64,000 nucleotides of DNA from Mobilisporobacter senegalensis (GCF_003752155.1 NZ_RJVG01000002.1:186001-250000), one strand, 5' to 3'; positions 1 through 8,523 are shown, numbered from the stretch's first letter. Translations and numbers: made by a program. Notes: generated by a model not told the origin, from the sequence alone.

Positions 1-426
1 GAGATGACTAAAAAGTTACAGTTACCTCAGATGGTAGAGAAGAATTCAGATAACCATTCTACGGCATTTACCGTATCTATTGATCATGTTGACACAGCAA
101 CGGGCATCTCAGCATTAGAACGATCCATTACGGCAATGAAAAGTGCAGGGGATAATGTGAAAGCAGAAGATTTTAGAAGACCAGGGCATATGTTTCCATT
201 GGAGGCGAAAGAAAATGGTGTACTTGAAAGAAATGGACATACGGAAGCAACTGTAGATTTAGTAAGACTTGCAGGACTTAAAGAAATCGGAATATGTTGT
301 GAGATCATGAGAGAAGATGGGACTATGATGCAGACAAGTGAATTAAAATTATTTGCTAAGGAGCATGGTCTTACATTTATAACAATTAAAGATTTGGTTA
401 CATATAGACAAGTGAATAGCTTGTAA
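1..426 (+). CDS. ribB: 3,4-dihydroxy-2-butanone-4-phosphate synthase, 3' part only
   Basis: This is the C-terminal part of RibB, which converts ribulose 5-phosphate to the four-carbon unit used for lumazine. The reading frame is already open at base 1, so the gene starts outside the window and the ATG at 4 is internal. The visible part keeps the family segments RRPGHMFPL and [14 protein letters not shown], and it ends with [10 protein letters not shown] and the usual C-terminal helix ([17 protein letters not shown]). The frame stops 19 bases before ribA. Many Firmicutes fuse these two activities in one RibBA protein, whereas here they are separate genes. Cytoplasmic enzyme of a rib operon that probably has ribD and ribE upstream (inference). 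Confidence 0.93.
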   Translation, partial: EMTKKLQLPQMVEKNSDNHSTAFTVSIDHVDTATGISALERSITAMKSAGDNVKAEDFRRPGHMFPLEAKENGVLERNGHTEATVDLVRLAGLKEIGICCEIMREDGTMMQTSELKLFAKEHGLTFITIKDLVTYRQVNSL

Positions 427-445
427 TAAAATAGGAGGTCATTAT

Positions 446-1054
446 ATGAAAAATAATGTGATTATGAAACATGAAATAAAAGCGGACTTACCAACAAAAT
501 ATGGTGATTTCATTATCCATGGTTATGTAAATAAGAATAATGGTGAGCATCATGTGGCTTTAGTAATGGGTAATGTAGGTGATGGTAAGCCAGTATTGGT
601 GAGAGTTCATTCAGAGTGTCTTACCGGTGATGTATTTGGATCTGCAAAATGTGATTGTGGAGATCAATTAGAAGTATCATTGAATGCAATCGCAAAAGAA
701 GGAAGAGGTGTGCTTGTCTACCTTAGGCAGGAGGGAAGGGGGATTGGATTAATCAATAAAATAAAAGCATATGCACTTCAAGATAAAGGTATGGATACAG
801 TTGAGGCCAATGTAGCATTGGGGTTTTCTCCAGATCTTAGGGATTATACTGTTGGTGCAGAAATATTACAAGACCTTAATATAAGTGAAATAAGGTTACT
901 GACCAATAATCCGGAGAAGATATCTGGTATTGAAAAATTTGGATTAAAAATTGTTGAAAGAGTTCCAATAGAAACAGACTACAAAAAAGAATCAGAACAT
1001 TATATGCATATTAAAAAAGAAAAGATGGGGCATATTTTAAAAATATTAAAGTAA
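446..1054 (+). CDS. ribA: GTP cyclohydrolase II
   Basis: Catalyses the first step of riboflavin synthesis, opening the imidazole ring of GTP. The 202-residue protein shows the zinc site as three cysteines in [17 protein letters not shown] and the GTP-binding stretch [11 protein letters not shown]. The late motif LTNNPEKI is also present. Length is typical of a stand-alone RibA. The start at 446 is supported by AGGAGG at 433-438. A second ATG seven codons in ([10 protein letters not shown]) is possible but has no good ribosome site. It sits between ribB and ribH, in the same direction with short gaps, so the three are almost certainly one operon. Confidence 0.96.
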   Translation: MKNNVIMKHEIKADLPTKYGDFIIHGYVNKNNGEHHVALVMGNVGDGKPVLVRVHSECLTGDVFGSAKCDCGDQLEVSLNAIAKEGRGVLVYLRQEGRGIGLINKIKAYALQDKGMDTVEANVALGFSPDLRDYTVGAEILQDLNISEIRLLTNNPEKISGIEKFGLKIVERVPIETDYKKESEHYMHIKKEKMGHILKILK

Positions 1055-1076
1055 TGGATAATCAGGAGGATAAAGT

Positions 1077-1547
1077 ATGAAAGTATATGAAGGAAATTTA
1101 GTAGCAAAGAATATAAGAATAGGGATCATAGCATCCAGATTTAATGAATTTATTACATCCAAATTATTAAGTGGTGCAATGGATGGATTGAAGAGACACG
1201 GAGTTAATGAAAATGAAATCGATGTTGCCTGGGTACCTGGTGCATTTGAAATCCCATTAATTGCAAGTAAGATGGCAAATGGAGGAAAATATGATGCAGT
1301 AATCTGCCTTGGTGTTGTAATTCGTGGTTCTACCAGCCACTATGATTATGTATGTAATGAGGTATCCAAAGGAATTGCCCATGTATCCTTAAATAGCAAT
1401 ATTCCTGTACTTTTCGGTATTGTTACTACTGAAAATATTGAACAGGCAATCGAGAGGGCAGGAACAAAAGCAGGTAACAAAGGATATGATTGTGCTCTTT
1501 CTGCAATTGAGATGATCAATTTAATAAAAGAGATTGACAATCATTAA
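1077..1547 (+). CDS. ribH: 6,7-dimethyl-8-ribityllumazine synthase
   Basis: Condenses the ribityl-pyrimidine with the RibB product to make lumazine, the immediate riboflavin precursor. The 156-residue length is normal. Diagnostic segments are [10 protein letters not shown] near the N-terminus, VPGAFEIPL, the substrate loop [16 protein letters not shown] with its catalytic-region histidine, and [15 protein letters not shown] near the end. AGGAGG at 1064-1069 fixes the ATG at 1077. It is the last gene of the rib operon visible here. I see only a weak AT-rich hairpin in the following 126 bases and no convincing terminator. Confidence 0.97.
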   Translation: MKVYEGNLVAKNIRIGIIASRFNEFITSKLLSGAMDGLKRHGVNENEIDVAWVPGAFEIPLIASKMANGGKYDAVICLGVVIRGSTSHYDYVCNEVSKGIAHVSLNSNIPVLFGIVTTENIEQAIERAGTKAGNKGYDCALSAIEMINLIKEIDNH

Positions 1548-1685
1548 TTATTCAATGCTGTCATATTTATGAATCTATCTATATTAGTAAATGATTTTTT
1601 ATTTCAAAGATAAAAATGGATTTTTTATTTAGAATGTGTATAATGTATAGTATGGATTAAAAAAGCGATTAAGGTGATGGAAAGT

Positions 1686-2534
1686 ATGGATAGAAAAGTA
1701 ATTATAACAGCAGAAAGTACTTGTGATCTGACGGCAGATATATTACAGGGATTAAATATACCAATTATCCCTATGTATGTTAATATTGAAGAGGTATCCT
1801 ATAAAGATGGAGTAAATATTCAACCAGATGTAATTTTCACTACTTTTGAAACAAAAGGAATTTTAGCAAAAACATCTGCAATTCCTGTATATGACTATAA
1901 GCTCTTTTTTGAAAAATATATTGAACAGAACTATGAAATTGTTCATATTAGTTTAGGTTCGAAATTTTCTTCTACGTATCAGGGAGCCGTGAATGCATCT
2001 AATATGCTTGAACACGTCAGGGTGGTTGATTCTGGTAATTTATCTACAGGTTATGGTCATACGGTCATGTTAGCTGCGGAGATGGCAAGAGACGGGAAGA
2101 GCCCGGAAGAAATTCTAACAGAACTATCTCACTTCATTCCAAAGGTGAAGGCAAGTTTTGTCATTGATACTTTAAATTATCTACATAAAGGAGGCCGCTG
2201 TTCTTCTGTTGCAGCACTTGGCGCCAATTTACTGCAATTAAAGCCCTGTATTGAAGTAGTGGATGGGGAAATGAAAGTAGCAAAGAAATATCGTGGTAAT
2301 TTGGAAAGAACTCTAAAATCTTATATAGATGATAAACTGGCAGATTTAAATAAGATCCATCCAAAGAGAATATTTATTACCCATAGCAGCTGCAGTGATG
2401 AAATGGTTGAAATGGTGAAAAATGCTATAGAACAAAAAGAATATTTTCAAGAAATCATTGTTACAAAAGCGGGATGTACTATTTCATGTCATTGTGGACC
2501 AAATACTTTGGGAATTCTATATTATGATTTATAA
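1686..2534 (+). CDS. DegV family fatty-acid-binding protein
   Basis: DegV proteins bind a fatty acid; in Firmicutes the FakB members present fatty acids to the kinase FakA for phosphorylation. The N-terminus VIITAESTCDLT is the family signature, followed by ISLGSKFSSTYQGAV (carboxylate-binding serines) and LHKGGRCSSVAA. I chose ATG 1686 rather than the upstream GTG 1674 or ATG 1677 because AAGGTGAT at 1671-1678 lies at the right distance and because the family normally begins just before VIITA. A TATAAT sequence lies at 1639-1644, but its -35 is weak. Single gene with its own terminator. FakB-like function is likely, but no fakA is nearby. Confidence 0.9.
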   Translation: MDRKVIITAESTCDLTADILQGLNIPIIPMYVNIEEVSYKDGVNIQPDVIFTTFETKGILAKTSAIPVYDYKLFFEKYIEQNYEIVHISLGSKFSSTYQGAVNASNMLEHVRVVDSGNLSTGYGHTVMLAAEMARDGKSPEEILTELSHFIPKVKASFVIDTLNYLHKGGRCSSVAALGANLLQLKPCIEVVDGEMKVAKKYRGNLERTLKSYIDDKLADLNKIHPKRIFITHSSCSDEMVEMVKNAIEQKEYFQEIIVTKAGCTISCHCGPNTLGILYYDL

Positions 2535-2551
2535 ATAAAATATACTTATGA

Positions 2552-2588
2552 GGCTAGAATAATAGAAATATTATCTAGCCGCTTTTTA
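2552..2588 (+). terminator. Intrinsic terminator after degV-family gene
   Basis: The arms GGCTAGA (2552-2558) and TCTAGCC (2574-2580) are complementary, with an extra AT-rich inner pairing, and are followed by GCTTTTT. It lies 17 bases after the DegV stop and just before the ribosome site of the AEC gene. Confidence 0.8.
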
Positions 2589-2605
2589 AGAAAGAGAGAA
2601 CAAAA

Positions 2606-3511
2606 ATGAACAATATACTGCAACAGATGCTTTTGCTCTTTATTTTAATGGCGGTCGGCTATATAGCAAATAGAACAAACATTATGGATGAAGAAAGCAA
2701 CAAGAAAATTTCAAAACTGGTAATTAACATCACTTCTCCGGCCATTGTTATAGATTCGGTCATAGGTAATAAGATTGAAAATAAATTAGAAGTTATTGTT
2801 GTATTTTTACTGGCAATCCTTCCCTTCATTTTATTTCCGCTCCTTTCAAAGCTTATGGTAAAGATAATAAAAGTACCGGAAAAGACGAAAGGGGCACTGG
2901 AGATCATGCTGGTATTCCCTAATATGGGATTTATGGGAATACCTGTAATCGGAGGAATTTATGGTTCCGATGCAATTTTTTATGTATCCATATTCATGCT
3001 GGTTTTTAATGTTGCATTCTTCTCATATGGAATAGCAACCTTAAGCAAGCATGACGGTGATAAATTTAACCCTAAAAATCTTATTAATCCGGGAGTAATA
3101 TCTGCTATCCTGGCAGTTTTTATCTTTGTGTTCGAGATTCCATTTCCGGCACTTCTCTCCAGAAGCATTGGTATGATAGGGGATGTGACAACCCCACTTG
3201 CCATGCTGGTAATCGGCTCTACGATCGCAAATGTACCAATGAAAGAAGTTTTTTTAGAGAAGAAAATATACCTTATTACATTCCTTCGATTAATTGCTTA
3301 TCCGGTAATCATATGGTTATTACTAAAAAATTTCATTGCCAATGATACTTTACTTGGAGTCGCTGTATTACTTTCCGGTATGCCAATTGCAGCTAATGTG
3401 GTAATGGCTTGTAATGAATATGGAGGAGACAGTGGGTTTGTAAGTAAAGGTATCTTTTTAACCTCTCTTTTATCTACGGTAACAATACCACTGTTATCTA
3501 TCCTGATTTAA
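2606..3511 (+). CDS. AEC family transporter (auxin efflux carrier / malate-type permease)
   Basis: Integral membrane protein of 301 residues with about ten hydrophobic segments. It is arranged as two halves separated by a polar loop around SKHDGDKFNPKN, the layout of the AEC family. Recognisable segments are MAVGYIANR near the start, VFPNMGFMGIPV in the first half and LLSGMPIAANVVM near the end. Family members move organic anions or auxin-like compounds; the substrate here cannot be read from sequence. The ribosome site is weak (AAGAGAGAAC). The gene stands alone between two terminators and converges on the polymerase gene. Confidence 0.87.
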   Translation: MNNILQQMLLLFILMAVGYIANRTNIMDEESNKKISKLVINITSPAIVIDSVIGNKIENKLEVIVVFLLAILPFILFPLLSKLMVKIIKVPEKTKGALEIMLVFPNMGFMGIPVIGGIYGSDAIFYVSIFMLVFNVAFFSYGIATLSKHDGDKFNPKNLINPGVISAILAVFIFVFEIPFPALLSRSIGMIGDVTTPLAMLVIGSTIANVPMKEVFLEKKIYLITFLRLIAYPVIIWLLLKNFIANDTLLGVAVLLSGMPIAANVVMACNEYGGDSGFVSKGIFLTSLLSTVTIPLLSILI

Positions 3512-3540
3512 TTGGTAAATCTTTGCTTCCTATAGATAAA

Positions 3541-3578
3541 ACCGTAATAAGTCTTAAAATAGACTTTTACGGTTTTTG
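3541..3578. terminator. Bidirectional terminator between convergent genes
   Basis: ACCGTAA..AAGTCT pairs with AGACTTTTACGGT, leaving a T-run on the plus strand and TTTTATCT on the minus strand. It overlaps the stop codon of the minus-strand polymerase gene (3567-3569), so it can serve both genes. Confidence 0.8.
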
Positions 3579-4814
3579 TGTTTTATGACGATTGACAGAA
3601 TGTTCACAGATTGATTCGGGGGTTAAGAAACTGGCTCTTTTTATAGAATCGGTGCCATAACGATCACGGATTTTATCTACAGCTACATCTAATTTTTCTA
3701 ATTTTTCATTTTTTTCTGAATTAAATATACTTAATTGGGTAAAATCATCATCAGTAATTTTAGTGGTCCGGATTCCCATAAGACGCAGAGGAGTATTATC
3801 CCAGATTTCTTTTAAAAGTCTGCAAGAGGTTTCATAAATAACAGAAGTAATATCTGTAGGAGTATCAAGAGTAATCTGATGGGATTTTTGGTTGAAATTA
3901 TAATCTCTGATCTCAACAGTGATGCAATTGCATTTTACTTTGGCATCCCTAAGCCTGCTGCCAACGGTTTCGCTAAGGGATAAAAGGACCTGATTGGCTG
4001 AATCATAATCAGAAATATCTTTAGATAGGGTAATACTATTACCATACCCTTTATTGGGAGAATCTGTTTCTCCAACAGGAGAACTATCAATACCATTGGC
4101 ATAGTCATGTATTAATTTTCCGTATTTTTGACCAAGATGGGATTGTAAGACAGCTAAATCACAGTTAGCAATATCACCAATGGTCTGAATTCCTAATTGC
4201 TGGCATTTCTGTGCAGCCATTTTTCCCACGAAGTAAAGTTCCCTGATCGGTAATGGCCACATCTTTTCTGCTATTTCTTCCGGAAATAAAGTATGGCATA
4301 GGTTTGGTTTACGAAAATCAGATGCCATCTTTGCTAATAATTTATTGGTGGAAATTCCTATATTTACAGTAAAGCCTAATTCATTATAAATCCGTTCCCG
4401 TATCTGGTCAGCAATATCAACAGGAGATCCAAAAAGATGTATCGTTTCAGTCATATCTAAAAAAGCTTCATCGATACTAAATTTCTCAATATCAGGAGTA
4501 TAATCTTGAAATATTTTCATCATAGAATTGGAACATTTCACAAAATAATCAAACCGAGGTGGTACCAGTGTAAGATTAGGACATTTCTTTAAAGCCTGAG
4601 CAACGGGCTCGCCAGTATTAATATTAAATTGTTTGGCGGGGATACTTTTTGCAAGAATAATACCGCGCCTTTTTGCTATGTCTCCTCCAACAGCAGAAGG
4701 AATGGTTCTAAGATCTAAGGTTTCTTTTAATTCCTTTATCCGATAGATTGCTTCCCAGGATAAAAATGCGCTATTTACATCAATATGAAATATTATCCTT
4801 TTCTTCATTTCCAC
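3567..4814 (-). CDS. dinB: Y-family DNA polymerase (DNA polymerase IV type)
   Basis: Translesion DNA polymerase. The palm motif FHIDVNSAFLSW carries the first metal-binding aspartate, and FSIDEAFLDM is the second catalytic motif (Asp-Glu). GISTNKLLAKMASDFRKP is the conserved finger/palm segment, followed by the helix-hairpin-helix and little-finger region. Near the C-terminus, QLSIF fits the beta-clamp-binding consensus. I placed the start at GTG 4814 because GGAGGTGA ends five bases before it; ATG 4808 (MKKRIIF) is the alternative. The family is often called UmuC/DinB. No LexA-type box was identified, so SOS control is unproven. Confidence 0.93.
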   Translation of the reverse strand: MEMKKRIIFHIDVNSAFLSWEAIYRIKELKETLDLRTIPSAVGGDIAKRRGIILAKSIPAKQFNINTGEPVAQALKKCPNLTLVPPRFDYFVKCSNSMMKIFQDYTPDIEKFSIDEAFLDMTETIHLFGSPVDIADQIRERIYNELGFTVNIGISTNKLLAKMASDFRKPNLCHTLFPEEIAEKMWPLPIRELYFVGKMAAQKCQQLGIQTIGDIANCDLAVLQSHLGQKYGKLIHDYANGIDSSPVGETDSPNKGYGNSITLSKDISDYDSANQVLLSLSETVGSRLRDAKVKCNCITVEIRDYNFNQKSHQITLDTPTDITSVIYETSCRLLKEIWDNTPLRLMGIRTTKITDDDFTQLSIFNSEKNEKLEKLDVAVDKIRDRYGTDSIKRASFLTPESICEHSVNRHKTQKP

Positions 4815-4831
4815 AAAATCACCTCCCTGAT

Positions 4832-4860
4832 AGTATATCATTAATTATTTCTTTTATAAA
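4832..4860 (-). promoter_or_regulatory. Candidate sigma-A promoter for dinB
   Basis: On the minus strand TTTATA (-35; plus 4855-4860) and TATACT (-10; plus 4832-4837) are separated by exactly 17 bases. The spacing is good and the -35 matches 4 of 6. Confidence 0.45.
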
Positions 4861-4876
4861 TAAAGAAGTTCAGTGA

Positions 4877-4906
4877 TTGAAAATAAAATACTTAGTATGT
4901 TACAAT
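4877..4906 (+). promoter_or_regulatory. Sigma-A promoter for DUF1653 gene
   Basis: TTGAAA (4877-4882) and TACAAT (4901-4906) lie 18 bases apart, and TGT precedes the -10, giving an extended -10. It is 58 bases upstream of the ATG at 4964 and divergent from the dinB promoter. Confidence 0.7.
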
Positions 4907-4963
4907 GTCATTATGAAAAGTAGATAAGAGTTTCCATTCATTCATAATACTGGAGGTAAAGAG

Positions 4964-5587
4964 ATGGAACAGGAAAGAATTCCAAGACCAGGTGAATTTT
5001 ATAAGCATTTTAAAGGTAATTTATATCAGATTATTACAGTTGCCATTCATTCTGAAACTGGAGAAGCAATGGTAGTTTATCAGGCATTGTATGGGGACTT
5101 TAAGACGTACTGCAGACCCTTGGAGATGTTTATCAGCAAGGTGGACCGGGAAAAATATCCATTCGTCACCCAGGAATATAGATTTGAATTATATATAATG
5201 GAGCCAGGGAATATCCATGAGGATAAGGCTGATCATGAGTCAGTGACAGGAAAACAGAATAATGTTCAAATGAATAAAGAGGCAGATAATTTAGAAAAGA
5301 CTGATGGAGAAGAAGTTGATATTAACAGTCCGGTCATCCATAAAAATTCAGAGGATCAGGAATCTGGTTTCAATCCTAATTTAATATCTTTTTTAGATGC
5401 CAGAACTTATCAGGACAAATTAAATGTTTTAGTAAGCCTTAAGAATAAATTGGATGACAGGCTTTTAGAGGATATAGCCATTTCAATGGATATTACTTTG
5501 GAAGAGGGAACTTTAGAAGAACGATATCAGATATTAAGAGATAGTTTATTAACATTAAATCGATTTGAATGTAACCGCCTAAGATAA
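4964..5587 (+). CDS. DUF1653 domain protein of unknown function
   Basis: The first ~75 residues form a DUF1653 domain (PRPGEFYKHFKGNLYQII, VVYQALYGDF, CRPLEMF), a small beta domain found alone in many bacteria. It is followed by an acidic, low-complexity linker (about 85-130) and a helical C-terminal part (FLDARTYQDKLNVLVSLKNK). No catalytic motif is visible. The ATG has GGAGG at a good distance. It starts a transcription unit with the CsoR-type repressor 12 bases downstream and an oxidoreductase after that. The function is unknown, and the neighbours do not explain it. Confidence 0.8.
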   Translation: MEQERIPRPGEFYKHFKGNLYQIITVAIHSETGEAMVVYQALYGDFKTYCRPLEMFISKVDREKYPFVTQEYRFELYIMEPGNIHEDKADHESVTGKQNNVQMNKEADNLEKTDGEEVDINSPVIHKNSEDQESGFNPNLISFLDARTYQDKLNVLVSLKNKLDDRLLEDIAISMDITLEEGTLEERYQILRDSLLTLNRFECNRLR

Positions 5588-5599
5588 TGGAGGAAGAGT

Positions 5600-5863
5600 A
5601 TGCACGCAGATAAAGTAAAAGTAACCCGTCTTTTAAAGACGGCAAGGGGGCAATTAGACGGCCTTCTTAAAATGGTAGAAGAAGATAGATATTGTATTGA
5701 TATATCCAACCAACTGATGGCAACAGAGGCTATTTTACGAAAAGTAAATAAAGAAGTCCTTCATGGACATTTAGAATGCTGCGTAAAAGAAGCACTGGAA
5801 AATAATGATGCAACAGAAAAAATGCAGGAAATCATGGCTATTATGGATAAACTGTCAAAATAG
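5600..5863 (+). CDS. csoR: CsoR-type metal-sensing repressor
   Basis: An 87-residue all-helical repressor of the CsoR/RcnR/FrmR family. Cys32, His57 and Cys61 match the Cys-x24-His-x3-Cys spacing of the copper-binding CsoR of Mycobacterium. The second-shell residues Tyr31 and Glu77 fall where CsoR has them. That favours Cu(I) sensing over the nickel, formaldehyde or persulfide members, but this is inference from alignment by eye. GGAGGAAG precedes the ATG. No copper ATPase or chaperone is in the window, so its target is elsewhere or unknown. The stop overlaps the ribosome site of the next gene. Confidence 0.88.
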   Translation: MHADKVKVTRLLKTARGQLDGLLKMVEEDRYCIDISNQLMATEAILRKVNKEVLHGHLECCVKEALENNDATEKMQEIMAIMDKLSK

Positions 5864-5874
5864 GAGACAATGAT

Positions 5875-6852
5875 ATGATAAGATATGCAGTCATAGGGAC
5901 TAATTTTATAACGGATAGATTTATTGAAGCTACAAAAGAGTGTGATGATATTAAATTTCACGGTGTCTATTCCAGAGATATTAATAGAGCCAGGGAATAT
6001 GGGGATAAAAACGGAGCTAAGTTAGTTTTTGATCAGCTAAATGATCTGGCTGAGTGTGATGAAATTGATATGGTATACATTGCGAGCCCGAATAGCTTTC
6101 ATTGCAGTCAAAGTATTTTAATGCTTAAATCTAAAAAACATGTATTATGTGAAAAGCCCATTGCTTCTAATAGTAAAGAATTAAAGAAAATGATCAAAGC
6201 TGCATCTGATAATAATACTATTCTTTTAGAAGCAATGAGGACCGTTTATGACCCGGGATTTCTTGAAATTGAGAAAAATCTCAATAAGCTTGGCAAAATT
6301 CGTAGAGCGAATTTTTATTATTGTAAATATTCTTCAAGATATGATAATTTTAAAAAGGGAGTCATAGAGAATGCTTTTAAACCGGAATTATCTAATGGAG
6401 CCCTGATGGATATTGGTGTTTACTGCGTGCATGCTCTGGCCAGATTATTCGGGGCCCCTAATGAGGTAAAAGCCCAAAGTATAATATTAGAGAATGGTAT
6501 TGATGGAGCAGGTACTATCATTGCAAAATATGATGAAATGCAGGCAGATTTAATGTATTCTAAAATTGCGGATTCCTATATTCCAAGTGAAATTCAGGGA
6601 GAAGATGGTACAATGGTCATTGATATGATAAGTGAACCAAAAGATATTACAATATATTATAGGGACGGACGAAAAGAAAATATTTCGGTAGATAAGAAAC
6701 AGAACAATATGTATTATGAAGCTATGGAGATGGTACGTCTAATTGAGAATCCCAATTATGAAAAAGATTATAACAAATATTCTTTGATTGAATTAAATAT
6801 TATGGATGAAGTAAGAGAACAAACAGGAATTCATTTTCCGGCAGATAGATAG
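5875..6852 (+). CDS. Gfo/Idh/MocA family NAD(P)-dependent oxidoreductase
   Basis: Two-domain dehydrogenase of 325 residues. The N-terminal Rossmann fold begins YAVIGTNFITDRFIEA. VYIASPNSFH and HVLCEKPIASN follow; the EKP lysine is the usual catalytic or cofactor residue. The C-terminal alpha/beta domain includes LMDIGVYCVHALARLFG, where the family histidine lies. Typical substrates are sugars, inositols or dihydrodiols; the closest general type is the trans-dihydrodiol/1,5-anhydrofructose-like group, and the exact substrate cannot be assigned. AGGAG at 5862-5866 supports ATG 5875. It is third in the DUF1653-csoR cluster and looks co-transcribed. Confidence 0.88.
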   Translation: MIRYAVIGTNFITDRFIEATKECDDIKFHGVYSRDINRAREYGDKNGAKLVFDQLNDLAECDEIDMVYIASPNSFHCSQSILMLKSKKHVLCEKPIASNSKELKKMIKAASDNNTILLEAMRTVYDPGFLEIEKNLNKLGKIRRANFYYCKYSSRYDNFKKGVIENAFKPELSNGALMDIGVYCVHALARLFGAPNEVKAQSIILENGIDGAGTIIAKYDEMQADLMYSKIADSYIPSEIQGEDGTMVIDMISEPKDITIYYRDGRKENISVDKKQNNMYYEAMEMVRLIENPNYEKDYNKYSLIELNIMDEVREQTGIHFPADR

Positions 6853-6855
6853 AAT

Positions 6856-6907
6856 GTTACTATTCAGCCACGGAGAAATAGCTTTTTCTCCATGGCTGAA
6901 TAGTAAC
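6856..6907. repeat. Long inverted repeat between convergent genes
   Basis: Arms of 23 bases (6856-6878 and 6885-6907) pair with a single mismatch, which becomes G-U in the minus-strand transcript. It lies just after the oxidoreductase stop and just after the cupin stop on the other strand, so it probably ends both transcripts. Neither side has a good T-run. Confidence 0.7.
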
Positions 6908-6926
6908 AAGGATTACAATAGATAAA

Positions 6927-7262
6927 TTAAAATACAACGATTAGAAACATTTTGAATTTCTCTGCAGCATAAACTGCATGTGGGATGCCTGCCGGCATTA
7001 CGATGGTTTCACCAGAAGTAACCATATAAGTCTCATCACCAATGGTAATCTGACCGGTTCCATCTATAACATAAATCATAGCATCACCGTTAGAAGAATG
7101 GGAACTGATCTCTTCTCCCTTATCAAATGCAAAGAGTGTTAAACTTACATTTGAGTTTTGAACTAAGGTTTTACTTACAATTTGTCCATCCTGATAGGAA
7201 ACTAAGTTCTGTAATGGTAATACAGTGGATAATTCAATGTTTTTAAGAATAGTTTTGCTCAT
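6927..7262 (-). CDS. Small cupin domain protein
   Basis: A single-domain cupin of 111 residues. The first cupin motif is degenerate (SSHSSNGDAMIYVIDG), with histidine and other possible ligands, followed by GDETYMVTSGETIVMPAGIPHAVYA, where PxGxPH is the second cupin motif with its metal-ligand histidine. Such proteins are isomerases, dioxygenases or simple binding proteins; the role here is unknown. The start is supported by AGAAGG a few bases upstream. It is transcribed divergently from the dehydrogenase at 7440, with a palindrome in the shared upstream region. Confidence 0.85.
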   Translation of the reverse strand: MSKTILKNIELSTVLPLQNLVSYQDGQIVSKTLVQNSNVSLTLFAFDKGEEISSHSSNGDAMIYVIDGTGQITIGDETYMVTSGETIVMPAGIPHAVYAAEKFKMFLIVVF

Positions 7263-7334
7263 AATATACCTTCTTTCGTTTGTAAATTATAATTTTATTT
7301 TATCTTATTATATTATCTTTGGACAAAAAAGTAT

Positions 7335-7348
7335 GTTGCATATGCAAC
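7335..7348. promoter_or_regulatory. Perfect 14-bp palindrome, candidate operator
   Basis: GTTGCATATGCAAC reads the same on both strands. It lies in the 177-base gap between the divergent cupin and D-2-hydroxyacid dehydrogenase genes, 73 bases from the cupin start. No regulator gene is adjacent, and the protein that might bind it is not known. Confidence 0.5.
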
Positions 7349-7439
7349 GGGAGGATTAATCTTCTTATTATGGTAGTATATCACATTTAAAAATAACAAT
7401 ACTAATATTAATATATATTTAAGCTATAGGGAGGAAATT

Positions 7440-8387
7440 ATGAAGATTGTAATTTTGGATAAGAAAACAGTGACAGAAGGAGATATCTCATTAAAAGAGA
7501 TAGAAGATCTGGGAGAAGTACAATCCTACAATTTAACAGCCAGAGAGGAAATCGTAGAACATATAGGAGAGGCTGAAATAGTTTTATGCAATAAAGTTCC
7601 TATAAATGCAGAGGTTATTGAGCAGTGTAAGAATCTTAAATATATTGGATTATTTGCAACAGGTTATAACAATATTGACTTGGAAGCAGCAAAGAAGAAA
7701 GGAATTGCAGTTTGCAATGCTCCTGCATATTCTACAGATGCAGTGGCACAACATACCTTCGCATTATTATTACATTTAGTAAATAAAGTAGGTACCTATA
7801 ATGAATCTGTTCATGAGGGAAGATGGATTAACTCAGAAACATTTTCTTATTTTCCATATCCAATCTCAGAAATATCAGGAATGACTATGGGTATCATGGG
7901 ATTTGGCAGCATTGGGCAAAAAGTTGCCAGTATTGGAAAAGCATTTGGAATGAATATTATTGTTTGTACAAGAACCTTAAAAGATTTTGAAGGGATTGAA
8001 TTTGTGACGGAAGAGGAATTGTTTCAACGCAGCGACATATTAAGCATTCATTGTCCACTTACAGATGCCACAAGAAATCTTGTTAATGAAGATAAATTAA
8101 AAATGATGAAACCAAGCGCTATACTGATCAATACAGCAAGAGGACCAATTATAAATGAACAGGACTTAACGGATGCCCTCAATAATAATATTATAGCTGG
8201 TGCAGGACTTGATGTATTATCAAGGGAACCTATGAGAGATGACAATCCGTTAAAATCAGCAAAGAATTGTGTAATCACGCCACATATTGCATGGGCGCCA
8301 AAGCAGACAAGGGAAAGGCTGATTACAATTGTAGCAGATAATATAAAACATTTTATCAATGGAAATCCAATTAATGTAGTGAATTAA
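7440..8387 (+). CDS. D-2-hydroxyacid dehydrogenase (glycerate/hydroxypyruvate type)
   Basis: NAD(P)-dependent reduction of a 2-keto acid to a D-2-hydroxy acid. The Rossmann motif is GIMGFGSIGQKVA (about 150-162). The catalytic arginine is in LINTARGPIINE, the glutamate in VLSREPM and the proton-donor histidine in VITPHIAWA, so all three catalytic residues are present. The 315-residue length and the sequence between motifs are closer to glycerate dehydrogenase/hydroxypyruvate reductase than to D-lactate dehydrogenase, but this is not decisive. GGGAGG precedes the ATG. It is monocistronic as far as can be seen, and no terminator was found after it. Confidence 0.9.
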   Translation: MKIVILDKKTVTEGDISLKEIEDLGEVQSYNLTAREEIVEHIGEAEIVLCNKVPINAEVIEQCKNLKYIGLFATGYNNIDLEAAKKKGIAVCNAPAYSTDAVAQHTFALLLHLVNKVGTYNESVHEGRWINSETFSYFPYPISEISGMTMGIMGFGSIGQKVASIGKAFGMNIIVCTRTLKDFEGIEFVTEEELFQRSDILSIHCPLTDATRNLVNEDKLKMMKPSAILINTARGPIINEQDLTDALNNNIIAGAGLDVLSREPMRDDNPLKSAKNCVITPHIAWAPKQTRERLITIVADNIKHFINGNPINVVN

Positions 8388-8480
8388 ATTTTACTTATTT
8401 AAGAGCATAGAGCTGGCAGTCGTCAGATAAATAAAAATAATATAATGAATATAAAATAATTATAAAATTTGATTTTATAA

Positions 8481-8508
8481 TTGACAAATCTGAATGAAAG
8501 AATATAAT
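8481..8508 (+). promoter_or_regulatory. Sigma-A promoter of the marR-ABC exporter operon
   Basis: TTGACA at 8481-8486 and TATAAT at 8503-8508 are both perfect consensus hexamers with 16-base spacing. The expected start of transcription lies just before the inverted repeats at 8524-8560. Confidence 0.85.
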
Positions 8509-8523
8509 AGTGTATGATAGAAA

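Noticed and set aside
8405-8430. AGCTGGCAGTCGTCAGATAA, similar to AGCTGGTAGCCATCAGATAA at 54657
   Set aside because: The match is about 18 of 21 bases. By a rough estimate many such pairs are expected by chance in 64 kb, so I do not claim a repeat family from it alone.
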